The position numbers were made by a program, and so were the translations under genes. From positions 496,001-560,000 of the forward strand of contig NZ_RZNB01000001.1 of NCBI RefSeq assembly GCF_004078635.1: 64,000 nucleotides of DNA. Reading direction: 5' to 3'. This DNA comes from Labedella phragmitis (lineage in GTDB: Bacteria > Actinomycetota > Actinomycetes > Actinomycetales > Microbacteriaceae). Positions 1-8,464 of this stretch are shown piece by piece. The notes beneath the pieces were generated by a model that saw only the letters and a list, made by a program, of their open reading frames with translations, ran no database searches and was not told the DNA's origin. The stretch's first letter is position 1. Every line of letters begins with the position of its first letter.

Positions 1-597
1 GTGCTCCGCCACGGAGTCCTCGATCTCCTGCTCGATGCTCGCGACGAGCTCCGCACCTTCCTGTTCCATGCCCATGCCTTTGGCGTTGAACTCGATGACG
101 TCGCGCCAGGACGTGGCCCACGGGGCCTCGGGGTATGCCACGACGGGAGCGATCTCCGTCAGGGTGTCGTAGTCCTCCTGCGTGAGGCCCGAGTACGAGG
201 CGAGGATCACGTCGGGGTCCGTGTCGGCGACGGCCTCGAAGTCGATGCCGTCGGTCTCGTCGAACAGCACGGGGGTCTCCGCGTCGAGCTCGTCGAGCTT
301 CTCCTTCACCCAGGGCAGCAGTCCGTCGCCGTCGTCGTCGCCGAAGTTCGCGGCGGCCATGCCGACGGGGACGACGCCGAGGGCGAGCGGGACCTCGTGG
401 TTCGCCCACTGGACCGTCGCGACGCGCTCGGGCTTCTCCGTGAGCGTCGTGGTGCCGAGGGCGTGCTCGATCGTGATCGGGTACCCCTCCGTGGACGCCG
501 CGCCCTCGGATTCGGAGGTCGTGCCGCTGCCGCACGCGGAGAGAAGAAGGACGGCCGCCGCTGCGACCGCAGCGGCGGAGACATGACGAGAACGCAT
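1..597 (-). CDS. Iron-siderophore ABC transporter substrate-binding lipoprotein (partial)
   Basis: The first 199 codons are visible; the 3' end lies outside the window. The start is ATG at 597. Residues 1-21 form a lipoprotein signal ending in the lipobox LSAC (Cys22), so the protein should be anchored outside the membrane. The mature part follows the FepB/FecB/FhuD plan: an early ITIEHALGTTTL strand, then KPERVATVQW and later ADTDPDVILASYSG, both typical of class III siderophore-binding proteins. A DtxR/IdeR-like box lies 61-79 bases upstream, fitting iron-repressed ferric-siderophore uptake. The exact siderophore cannot be told. Confidence 0.88.
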   Translation of the reverse strand, partial: MRSRHVSAAAVAAAAVLLLSACGSGTTSESEGAASTEGYPITIEHALGTTTLTEKPERVATVQWANHEVPLALGVVPVGMAAANFGDDDGDGLLPWVKEKLDELDAETPVLFDETDGIDFEAVADTDPDVILASYSGLTQEDYDTLTEIAPVVAYPEAPWATSWRDVIEFNAKGMGMEQEGAELVASIEQEIEDSVAEH

Positions 598-657
598 GGA
601 GAACTCCTGGGAGGGTGAGGGAGAGCGCCTCGAACGCGTCCGCAGTGCAGCGCGTGC

Positions 658-676
658 TTAGGTGAGGCTTACCTTC
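658..676 (-). promoter_or_regulatory. DtxR/IdeR-type iron box
   Basis: The 19-base site TTAGGTGAGGCTTACCTTC is close to the known DtxR/IdeR consensus TTAGGTTAGGCTAACCTAA. It sits just upstream of the siderophore-binding lipoprotein gene, where bound repressor would block transcription when iron is plentiful. Confidence 0.8.
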
Positions 677-690
677 GCTACCCTAGCAAC

Positions 691-720
691 AGGGAGGGTG
701 CGCGCGCACGCACCCTCCCT
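691..720 (-). terminator. Terminator-like hairpin after the GH38 gene
   Basis: A perfect 12-base inverted repeat (AGGGAGGGTGCG at 691-702, CGCACCCTCCCT at 709-720) with a 6-base loop follows the GH38 stop by about 30 bases. There is no clear T-run, as is common in high-GC actinobacteria. It also separates the GH38 gene from the iron-box promoter. Confidence 0.6.
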
Positions 721-753
721 GTCCCCGGTTCCGCGGAGGGGATCCGGACGTCG

Positions 754-3700
754 TCACGGCAGGGTGAGGATCACCGCCGCAGGGCTCAACCGGGGGATCT
801 CGACCGTCACCGTCGATCCGCTCACCGCGAGCGGTTCGCGCTCCTCGCCGAGGAACGTCGCGCGGATTGCGGACGTGATGCCGCCGGGCACCTCGACGCC
901 CACCGAGACGGGAGCGTCGACGAACGACTGCAACCGCACGAGGAGACGTCGATCACCGATCGCGTGCGCCGCGACGAGTCTCACGCGAGGGTCACTCACC
1001 GTGAGGAGCGATCGCTCCGCGACGGCTTCCGCTCCGGTCCCGGCGGGAGCGTTCGCCTGCACGACGACGGGCGGGTGCACGAGGGCGGCGCTCGCCGCGA
1101 CGGCAACCTCTTCGACCGACGTGGATGCCTCGCCGGAACCCACAGGGCTCACGCCGATCGCGTAGGAGAACGTCGTCTCGAACGCCTGTCGGACGGGGAA
1201 GTTCGTGTCCCACACGTTGTTGTGGACCCACGAGAGGATCGTGCCCGGCTCGTACGGCGACGTGCTCGCGGGGAACGGCGCGTACGGCAGTGCGATCACG
1301 CCACGCTCGACGAGCGGGACGTCCTTCGTGACCCACGCGACGGCGCCGTCCGCCGACTCCACCGTGACCCAGTCGCGGACAGCGCGCATGTGCTGCGGGG
1401 CTCCGGGGACGTGCTCGAGACCGTCGCCCGTGACGCCGCCGCTCACCTCGTACCGCACGACCGGGTCGTCTCCCGCGAACGGGAACGCGAAGAACGCGCT
1501 CTCCTTCGCGTCCGTCATGTCCTTCGCGACGCGGTTCTCGATCACGAGGGCCGGCTCGCCGTGCCGCAGCCGCAGCGTCACGCGCACCCACTCGGTTCCC
1601 GCCGCCGGGTACTCGTAGACGAGCCGCTCCTCCACGGCGTCCGACTCGCGCTCGATGAGCGCGGCGGGACGCGCGCGCCACCGGTCCCCGAGCAGTTCGA
1701 GCTCGTCGGAGGTGGACGTCTTATTCGATTGGTGATTGAAGCCGCCGGCGCTCGTGTACAGGTCGTAGATGTACTCGTTGCCGCCGAAGAGCGAATCCGG
1801 GTTGAGGAGTTCGCGGCCCGTCGAGAGCTCGACGATCGACGCGATCCGCGACATCGAGAGGTCGACACGCACCCGCAGGTGCTCGTTCTCGATCACGAGC
1901 GGATCGGCGACGGACGTCGATGCCGCTGTCGCCGACTCGGGCTCACCGTCCGTCGTGCGCAGATCGATGCGCACGAGACCGACGGGAGGGAGGGATCGCA
2001 CCCGCGCCGTGACGAACCGGCCCGCCTCGCGGTGCTCGTGGTTGCTCTGCGCCTCCTCCACGTAGGGGAGGGACTCGCCCGTCCGTCCGTCGTGGAGGGT
2101 GAACGACGTGGCCATCGGCACCGTGCTCTCCCGCACGAAGATCCTCACGGCGGTGTCGCGTTCGATCGCCGTCGTGTTGACGGCGTAGAAGCTCGCCCAC
2201 GCACCGTCCGCTACCCCGAGGTCCGCTCCGAGGAACGCCGATGCGCGCTCGAGGTACTCGCCGGCCTTCTGCTGCGCGACGATCGAGTTCGCGACCTTCC
2301 ACTGCCACTGCACCTCGCCCGAGTCGAAGCCGTGGTCGGAGAACCGCCACGAGTTGCCCGCGCCCCACGTGTGCTCGTTGAACATCGAGATCGTGCGGTA
2401 CACGTCCTCGGACTGCTCGGCTTCGCCCGGGAGGTCGGCGCCCGTGAGGAGCGTGCGGACGGCCGACACCGTCTGCGCGTCCGTCACCTTGGCCTGCGCG
2501 TCTCGCACGAGCGTCATGGGATAGGCGGCCGATCCGACTCCCTCGACCCACCAGTCGCCCCAGTCGCCCTCGAAGGTCTGGATCTCGTCGCCGAGGCGCG
2601 CCTCCGCGTCCTCGAAGAAGTCGGCGTTGGTGGAGATGCGGATGGACGGCGAGAGCCACGTCTCGTTCCACTCGCGCGCGATGTCGGCGGCGCGACGGCG
2701 GGCCGGCGCGTTGTCCCCCACGAAGCCCTGCGTGCGCAGGTGCACGACGTCCCACGGGTACGGCGTGCGATCGACCGCGTGGGCCGTGCCGTGCCAGCCG
2801 AAGACGCCGGGAGGGAACGGGTACGGGTTCGCGGCGAGCGACTCGAGGTAGACGGGGAGGTGGTCCTCGACGGCGGAGTAGTCCTGGTGGAACCCGAGCA
2901 GCGGCCCCTCCATGTACGCCATGCCGTGCGGGCTGTCGGTGAGCCACACGAGAACAGACTTGCCGGACGGCGCCGCCCAGCGGAAGAGCCGGGGGAGGAG
3001 CTGCCCGCCGTTCAGCTGTGGCATCGAGCGGCCCGCCCAGTTGTGGGCCACGGCGAGGTACTTCACGTCGTTCTCGGCGAGGGCGTCTGGGAGGCCGACG
3101 ACGGTGCCGGGGACGTCGGTCTGCATCGCGGACGGGATCGGGATGTCATACTGCGCGGCGATCCGTCGTGCGGTGCGCAGCAGTTCGTGGAGCTCGTCGG
3201 TCGAGCACGTATCGGTGTGGAGGTTGTAGGGGAGTGCCGTGAGTTCTGCCCGCCCCTCTCGCACGTAGCCGACGAACTCGTCGACGAGGTGCTGCGGCCG
3301 GGACTGCGCCCAGCTCTCGAACGTGAAGATCGACTCGACGACCCAGCGGAAGCGCTCGCCGTCGAGCTCACCCTCCGAGTCGCGCAGCAGTTCGAGCGCG
3401 GAGTCGAGGAACGAGCGCTGGTGCGCGAGCACGATCGCCTGCGGGTCGGTGTAGCCGATGTCGAAGTGGGAGTGGTGCACGACGTGGATCGTCCAGTCGC
3501 GAACGGGGAGCACGGTGAAGGTCAACTCGGTATCGGCGTCGAGGGACGGCACGACGAGTCGCATGACGGTGTCCGACTCGACGGCCGGCACGAAGAGGCG
3601 GTAGGCGCCGCGGGGGCCGTCCTCGACCCGGACGTCGACGTCCTCGCCGTCCGCGGTGCGGAGGGTGAGTCCGCTCACGTCGATGACGGTCGCGTCGTCG

Positions 3701-3966
3701 ACGGTCCCGGCCTCGACGTCGAGGGCGATCCCGCCGTGCTGCACCGCGGATCCGAGCGAGATGGGGCGGTGGATGTCGCCGATCTCGAGGCGGATCGCCT
3801 GCTCGCGCGCGCCGTCGCGCCCGGCGCGGACGAGCTGTTCCGGGATCACGCGGACGTTCTCGCCACCGACGACCTCGGTCGCGGCGGCCGCAGCGGAGAA
3901 GAGGCCCGCGCGTGCTCCCGTGTCGGTCCACGGTCGAGCGGCGATGAGTGCCTTTACCTTGCTCAT
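754..3966 (-). CDS. Glycoside hydrolase family 38 (alpha-mannosidase-like)
   Basis: This 1070-residue protein has no signal peptide and is probably cytoplasmic. The GH38 catalytic domain begins near residue 160 with HSHFDIGYTD, whose His and Asp are the expected metal ligands. MQTDVPGT near residue 280 carries the likely nucleophile Asp. The second half is a long beta-sandwich region typical of GH38 C-terminal domains. The gene starts one base after the stop of the mannose-6-phosphate isomerase gene, so the two are translationally coupled. This fits intracellular cleavage of imported alpha-mannosides. The precise linkage is unknown, and some bacterial GH38 proteins act on other substrates. 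Confidence 0.85.
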   Translation of the reverse strand: MSKVKALIAARPWTDTGARAGLFSAAAAATEVVGGENVRVIPEQLVRAGRDGAREQAIRLEIGDIHRPISLGSAVQHGGIALDVEAGTVDDATVIDVSGLTLRTADGEDVDVRVEDGPRGAYRLFVPAVESDTVMRLVVPSLDADTELTFTVLPVRDWTIHVVHHSHFDIGYTDPQAIVLAHQRSFLDSALELLRDSEGELDGERFRWVVESIFTFESWAQSRPQHLVDEFVGYVREGRAELTALPYNLHTDTCSTDELHELLRTARRIAAQYDIPIPSAMQTDVPGTVVGLPDALAENDVKYLAVAHNWAGRSMPQLNGGQLLPRLFRWAAPSGKSVLVWLTDSPHGMAYMEGPLLGFHQDYSAVEDHLPVYLESLAANPYPFPPGVFGWHGTAHAVDRTPYPWDVVHLRTQGFVGDNAPARRRAADIAREWNETWLSPSIRISTNADFFEDAEARLGDEIQTFEGDWGDWWVEGVGSAAYPMTLVRDAQAKVTDAQTVSAVRTLLTGADLPGEAEQSEDVYRTISMFNEHTWGAGNSWRFSDHGFDSGEVQWQWKVANSIVAQQKAGEYLERASAFLGADLGVADGAWASFYAVNTTAIERDTAVRIFVRESTVPMATSFTLHDGRTGESLPYVEEAQSNHEHREAGRFVTARVRSLPPVGLVRIDLRTTDGEPESATAASTSVADPLVIENEHLRVRVDLSMSRIASIVELSTGRELLNPDSLFGGNEYIYDLYTSAGGFNHQSNKTSTSDELELLGDRWRARPAALIERESDAVEERLVYEYPAAGTEWVRVTLRLRHGEPALVIENRVAKDMTDAKESAFFAFPFAGDDPVVRYEVSGGVTGDGLEHVPGAPQHMRAVRDWVTVESADGAVAWVTKDVPLVERGVIALPYAPFPASTSPYEPGTILSWVHNNVWDTNFPVRQAFETTFSYAIGVSPVGSGEASTSVEEVAVAASAALVHPPVVVQANAPAGTGAEAVAERSLLTVSDPRVRLVAAHAIGDRRLLVRLQSFVDAPVSVGVEVPGGITSAIRATFLGEEREPLAVSGSTVTVEIPRLSPAAVILTLP

Positions 3967-3967
3967 G

Positions 3968-5779
3968 TCATTCCGTTTCTGTGGTGTCGTGCGTTGCGGT
4001 GGAATCGGGTGTCGTGCCCGTACCGGCGACGAAGGCCTTCACTGTCGCGAGGCGCCGTCCGACGCTCTCGCCGTGGGGCCGGATCGTGTACGGGCCGACC
4101 GCGGCGGGGACGATGAAGGTCTCGGCGTAGTGCACGACCCAGGGCTCGAAAGCGCCGACGGGGCTCTCGACGATCGCCTCGTCCCCCTCGACGAGGTTGA
4201 GCACGTTGACCGTGCCGTTCGTGTCGTGCGGGACCACGTCGGTGAACCAGTGCCGCCGCACGTCGATGAACTCGAACTCGTGCAGTCCTGTCCGCTCCTC
4301 GACCCAGCCGTGGCCCTCGCCGATCGGCTCGACGCGGTCGACGAGATTGTGCGTCGTCCACTCGGTGTCGCGGTCCCACTGGATGTTCGCGGCGGCGTGC
4401 TCGAGGTGGATGGGACGGGGCCGACCGTCGAGGCCGACGCGGCCCCAGTCGTGCATCTTGAACGTGAAGATGTAGGGCGTCGCGGAGATCTCGAGCACCA
4501 TCGAGTCGGCGCCGGAGCAGTGCACGGTGCCGGCGGGGATGAGGAAGTGATCGTGCTTCCGCGCCGGGAACGTGTTGACGTACGTCTCGGCGGGGAAGCC
4601 GGTGGAGCCCGTCGCTGCCGCGTGGAGGTCGGCGAGCATCGCATCGCGGTCCACGTCGGTCTTCACGCCCAGGTACACGACGGCATCGTCGGAGGCGTCG
4701 AGCAGGTAGTAGCTCTCGTCCTGCGTGTAGTGCATGCCGAACGTGTTCTGGATGTAGTCGGTGAGGGGGTGCACTTGGAGCGAGAGGTTGCCGCCGCCGA
4801 CGGTGTCGAGCATGTCGAAGCGGATGGGGAACTCGGCGCCGAAGCGCGCGAAGGTCTTCTCGCCGAGGAGCTCGCGCGGGTGGCGGAAGACGAGGTCGAT
4901 CGCGGGGATCTCGACCGTGTCCTCTCCCGACGCGATGAGCAGGCTGTTCTCCTCCGGGACGCAATCGAAGCCCCATGCGAGGTTGTCCTCGCCGGAGATG
5001 CCGAGGTTCTCCTTCATCCACTGCCCGCCCCAGACGCCGGGATCGAAGAAGGGCACGACCCGGAAGGGGCGCGTGACGGCGAGTTCGAGCGCCGCGCGGA
5101 AACCGTCGCCCGTGAGGAGCCGGGCCTCGGTAACCGAGTCGTTCGTGTCGAGCACGAAGTCGAGTCGCTCGAAGAGCGAGCGCTTGTGCCGGTCGGCGAC
5201 GCGCCACTCGACGAAGAAGCCGCGCTTGACCTTCCGGATCGCGTCCTCGTCGCCGTTGCGGGCCCGCCAGTTCGGTGCGCCGGCGCGCTGCCGGCGCTGG
5301 ATCTCCCAGCGGGCCAGGTCGGCGAGCACGACGACGTCGAAGGGCACGGGCGCGAGCGTCGCACCCCACCCGATGACGATGCGGCGCCCGCTCGCGGCCT
5401 CGATGTCAGCGGCAGCGCGGTCGAGTTCCGCCGGGTCGTAGAAGTCGCGCAGCGTGTGGTGACTCATGACGCCGAAGACGCGGTCGTCGGTGAGGTTGCC
5501 GTCGATGAGGGCGTCGATGCGCTCGGGGGAGAGGGCCGCGAGCTCCTCGATGTCGAAGATCGTCGCGTCCGGGAGGTGCCGCTCGATCTCGGCCCGGAGG
5601 GCGGGGAGATCGACGCCGGGGTACGTGTCGACGGCGATCGATCCGCCGTCGCCCGCTTCGGCCGCGATGCGCGCCCATGCGTCGGCGCCGCGCCGGACAT
5701 CGTGTCCGTCGGGGAGCGGGATCGTCGGTCGCGGGTCGTACGCCGCCGTGCGGCGGAGCGCGGATGGGTGAGAAGCCAT
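3968..5779 (-). CDS. manA: Class I mannose-6-phosphate isomerase with kinase-like N-terminal domain
   Basis: This is a 603-residue protein. The C-terminal two thirds (from about residue 230) is a class I phosphomannose isomerase cupin, with the zinc-site segments LQVHPL near 332 and KHDHFLIPAGTVH near 406. It would convert mannose 6-phosphate to fructose 6-phosphate. The N-terminal 220 residues look like a nucleoside/uridine-kinase fold (IAVDTYPG, VIGWGATL, VVLADLARWEIQRR) but lack a Walker A GxxxxGK[ST]. Standard class I enzymes are roughly 310-440 residues, so this is an extended form. It is first in an operon with GH38 and sits behind a LacI-type operator. Confidence 0.85.
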   Translation of the reverse strand: MASHPSALRRTAAYDPRPTIPLPDGHDVRRGADAWARIAAEAGDGGSIAVDTYPGVDLPALRAEIERHLPDATIFDIEELAALSPERIDALIDGNLTDDRVFGVMSHHTLRDFYDPAELDRAAADIEAASGRRIVIGWGATLAPVPFDVVVLADLARWEIQRRQRAGAPNWRARNGDEDAIRKVKRGFFVEWRVADRHKRSLFERLDFVLDTNDSVTEARLLTGDGFRAALELAVTRPFRVVPFFDPGVWGGQWMKENLGISGEDNLAWGFDCVPEENSLLIASGEDTVEIPAIDLVFRHPRELLGEKTFARFGAEFPIRFDMLDTVGGGNLSLQVHPLTDYIQNTFGMHYTQDESYYLLDASDDAVVYLGVKTDVDRDAMLADLHAAATGSTGFPAETYVNTFPARKHDHFLIPAGTVHCSGADSMVLEISATPYIFTFKMHDWGRVGLDGRPRPIHLEHAAANIQWDRDTEWTTHNLVDRVEPIGEGHGWVEERTGLHEFEFIDVRRHWFTDVVPHDTNGTVNVLNLVEGDEAIVESPVGAFEPWVVHYAETFIVPAAVGPYTIRPHGESVGRRLATVKAFVAGTGTTPDSTATHDTTETE

Positions 5780-5865
5780 GGCCTCCCTTTCGCCTGTTTC
5801 GTCGTTGAAGAGACGGGGTCGATGTGGTCGCCGGAGGGTGGTAGTCGGCGCTCGGGCCCGAAGCG

Positions 5866-5881
5866 TTGGTAACGATATCAG
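5866..5881. promoter_or_regulatory. LacI-family operator upstream of manA-GH38
   Basis: TTGGTAACGATATCAG is an imperfect palindrome centred on CG. It matches 14 of 16 bases of the site at 7129-7144. It lies about 90 bases upstream of the manA-like start, between that gene and the LacI regulator gene. Confidence 0.65.
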
Positions 5882-5931
5882 TCGATGCGTGACCGCACCA
5901 GACCGATCTGGATCGCGGCGCTCGATACGGT

Positions 5932-5949
5932 CCTGAGTCCGTCGAAGGG
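5932..5949. repeat. REP-like extragenic repeat, single arm
   Basis: CCTGAGTCCGTCGAAGGG is the near reverse complement of CCCTTCGACAGGCTCAGG found at 19021 and related to the palindrome at 24790-24838. It lies in the gap after the LacI gene. Confidence 0.5.
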
Positions 5950-5974
5950 TCGGCGGGCTCGAGGGCCGGAGGGA

Positions 5975-7042
5975 TCAGAACAGGTCGCGGAGGGTGACCG
6001 GGAGTTCGAGGACGCGCGGCTCGACGGGCTGTGCGCCGCCGTCTAGCCGATCGAAGAGCATCGCGGCGGCGCGGCGCCCGAGGTCGCCGGCGTCGTGGTC
6101 GACGATCGAGAGTCGCACGGGGGCGATGTCGGCGAAGTCGAACGAGTCGAAGCCGGCCACGCGGATGTCGTCGCCGCCGCCACCGGCCCCGGTCCCGGCC
6201 GTCGCGCGGCGCCGTGCGACGATCGCGCGGATCGCGCCGACCGTGTTCCGGTTGTTCGCGCTGAAGACGGCGGTCGGGGGATCCGCCAGGTCGAGGAGCT
6301 CGGTCATCGCCCGTTCGGCCGAGCCGACGTCCTGCTGTCCGACGCGGATGAGCTCCTCGTCGGGCGTCAGCTCGAGCGCTTCGTGGGCGACGGTGAAGCC
6401 CTCGAGTCGGCGGCGACCCGTGAACACCGAGCGCTGGCCGAGGTACGCGACGCGGCGGTGCCCCTCGGCGAGGAGCGCGGCCGTCGCGGTGCGAGCGCCC
6501 TCGACGTCGTCGATCAATACGGTGTCCGCCGAAACGCCCCCGACCGCGCGCGAGGCGAGCACGACCGGCACGCCGCCGAGTCGTTCGAGCTGGAGGTGGG
6601 CGGCGTCACCCGCACTGGAGGGAACGACGATGAGTCCCTCGACGCGTCGGCCGATGAAATCGGCGACGAGCTGCTTCTCGAGGTCGGCGTCCTCGTTCGA
6701 GTTGCCGACGAGGATGCGCCGACCGTGCGCCGACGCGATCTCCTCGACACCTCGGAGCATCTCCGCGTAGTAGGGGTTGGCGATGTTCGTGATGGTCACG
6801 CCGACGAGCCCGGAGCGGTGGCCCGGCCGGAGACTGCGCGCGTTCTCGTTGCGGTGGTAGCCGAGCGTCTCGACCGCGCGGGCGACGCGCTCCTGCACTT
6901 CGAGCCGCACGTTCTTGCCGCCGGAGAGGACGCGCGACACGGTCATGGGGCTCACGCCGGCCTCGAGCGCGACGTCGTGCACCGTCGGATTCGACGAGCG
7001 ACGGGTGGGCCGTTTCGCGTCTCCGGGCTCCGAGGTCGTCAT
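5975..7042 (-). CDS. LacI-family regulator of the alpha-mannoside locus
   Basis: The open frame runs further upstream, but the ATG at 7042 gives the usual 355-residue LacI length and places the helix-turn-helix (TVHDVALEAGVSPMTVSRVL) near the N-terminus. The rest is a periplasmic-binding-protein-like sugar-sensing domain ending in ARVLELPVTLRD-like sequence. It lies between manA-GH38 and the divergent ABC transporter, both of which have the same operator. The inducer is probably a mannose-containing sugar; that part is inference. Confidence 0.88.
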   Translation of the reverse strand: MTTSEPGDAKRPTRRSSNPTVHDVALEAGVSPMTVSRVLSGGKNVRLEVQERVARAVETLGYHRNENARSLRPGHRSGLVGVTITNIANPYYAEMLRGVEEIASAHGRRILVGNSNEDADLEKQLVADFIGRRVEGLIVVPSSAGDAAHLQLERLGGVPVVLASRAVGGVSADTVLIDDVEGARTATAALLAEGHRRVAYLGQRSVFTGRRRLEGFTVAHEALELTPDEELIRVGQQDVGSAERAMTELLDLADPPTAVFSANNRNTVGAIRAIVARRRATAGTGAGGGGDDIRVAGFDSFDFADIAPVRLSIVDHDAGDLGRRAAAMLFDRLDGGAQPVEPRVLELPVTLRDLF

Positions 7043-7128
7043 AGCGCCACGGTATACCGAAGGGGCGGGGCCGGGCCGGCGGGAATCGCTCTTGTGGCCC
7101 TTCAGGGCCCGTGTTACTGTGCGTGTGT

Positions 7129-7144
7129 TTGGTAACGATAACAA
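7129..7144. promoter_or_regulatory. LacI-family operator upstream of the sugar ABC transporter
   Basis: TTGGTAACGATAACAA is 12 of 16 symmetrical and nearly identical to 5866-5881. It sits 65 bases before the binding-protein start and about 87 bases upstream of lacI, so it could control both directions. Confidence 0.7.
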
Positions 7145-7208
7145 CCCGGCCCCGACCGGATGCACCGCACCTGCCATCACCCCATCTGCTCGAACAAGGG
7201 AGTTCAGC

Positions 7209-8456
7209 GTGAGATTCTCCAGAAGCGCCGCGACAGCGGCCGTCCTCGTGCTCGGCGCCGCCGCGCTCTCCGGGTGCTCGACCGGCGGCTCCGCCGCCGA
7301 CTCGGGCGAGCTCGTCTTCATCACCGACAAGACGTGGGACTTCGATTCGTTCTCGAAGGAGTCGAAGAAGGACATCGACATCGCGTTGAAGACGTCCGCC
7401 TACGCGGACCAGGAGGCCTTCCAGGCCTTCGTCAAACAGTCTTTCCGCACCAACAAGAGCCCGGGCCTCTTCACGTGGCACACGGGCGGGCAGCTCGAGG
7501 AACTCGTCGCCGAGGACCTCGTGGCGCCCACGACCGACATCTGGACGGAGGCCGTCGAGAACGGCGACGTCGCCGAGTCGGTCCGCGACCTCTACACGGT
7601 GGACGGCGAGCAGTACTGCACTCCCATCAGCGTGGACGACTGGGTCATGTACTACGACAAGCGCACCTTCGAGGAGTACGGCCTCACGGCGCCCACTACG
7701 TGGGACGAGCTCATGGCGGTCTCCGACACGCTCGTCGACAACGGCGTCACGCCGTTCTGGAACGCCGGCGGCAATCCGTGGGCGTTCGTCTGGTTCCAGA
7801 TCCTCGCAGCCGGCACCGATCTCGATCTCTACACGGGCCTCACGACGGGCGACGTGAAGTTCACCGATCCCGAGGTCGTCGAGGTCATGAACATCTGGCT
7901 CGACATGAAGGAGAAGGGCTATTTCACCGACCCGGGTTCGAAGGTCGCCGCAGAGACGCAGATGAAGGACCAGGAGGTCGCGATGATCCCGTTCGGCACC
8001 TGGTACGCGAGCACGCTCACGACGGTGGGCCTCGAGAGCGGCACCGACTGGGGTGTCTTCCCCATCCCGAACGTGAACCCGGAGCAGGAGACCACACCCG
8101 TCGCCATCGAGACCGCCCCGGCCTGCACGGCCGAGAACTCGCCGCAGAAGGAGGTCGGACTCGAGTACGCCGAGTGGTGGATGTCGTCCGAGGCGCAGAC
8201 CGCGTGGAGCGAGCAGGAGGGAAACCTCCCGTACAACCCGAATGCCGAGGCGTCGACGGAGGAGTTCCAGGCCATCGCGACGGAGTTCGCCGACCCGAGC
8301 TACGAGTTCTACCTGCGCTGGTACGAGGCGGCCCCCGCGCCGATCCTCACCGCATCCCTCGACCAGTTCACCGGGTTCATGACGAACCCCGGCGACCCGA
8401 CCCCGTACCTCGAAGGCATCCAGCAGGTCGCCGACGAGTACTGGGCCGGCAACTGA
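7209..8456 (+). CDS. Sugar ABC transporter substrate-binding lipoprotein
   Basis: The start is GTG at 7209 behind the ribosome site AAGGGA, giving 415 residues. The signal peptide ends in LSGC, so the protein is lipid-anchored. The mature part is a family 1 extracellular solute-binding protein (TPxTWDELMAVSDTL, later ALDQFTGF-type segments). It is followed by two permease genes and divergent from the LacI/manA/GH38 side, so its ligand is probably an alpha-mannoside or mannan oligosaccharide. Confidence 0.9.
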   Translation: MRFSRSAATAAVLVLGAAALSGCSTGGSAADSGELVFITDKTWDFDSFSKESKKDIDIALKTSAYADQEAFQAFVKQSFRTNKSPGLFTWHTGGQLEELVAEDLVAPTTDIWTEAVENGDVAESVRDLYTVDGEQYCTPISVDDWVMYYDKRTFEEYGLTAPTTWDELMAVSDTLVDNGVTPFWNAGGNPWAFVWFQILAAGTDLDLYTGLTTGDVKFTDPEVVEVMNIWLDMKEKGYFTDPGSKVAAETQMKDQEVAMIPFGTWYASTLTTVGLESGTDWGVFPIPNVNPEQETTPVAIETAPACTAENSPQKEVGLEYAEWWMSSEAQTAWSEQEGNLPYNPNAEASTEEFQAIATEFADPSYEFYLRWYEAAPAPILTASLDQFTGFMTNPGDPTPYLEGIQQVADEYWAGN

Positions 8457-8464
8457 CGACCGGG

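Noticed and set aside
964-4116. A 1,050-codon open frame on the plus strand
   Set aside because: It is the antisense shadow of the GH38 gene: its product is an Arg/Asp/Val-rich string with no domain, while the minus strand has clear GH38 motifs.
3656-5872. A 738-codon plus-strand open frame
   Set aside because: It is antisense to the isomerase gene and the GH38 start; composition is biased and no motif is present.
5975-7381. A 468-residue form of the mannoside LacI regulator
   Set aside because: The extra N-terminal 113 residues overlap the operator and the divergent transporter start and precede the HTH without similarity to LacI proteins.
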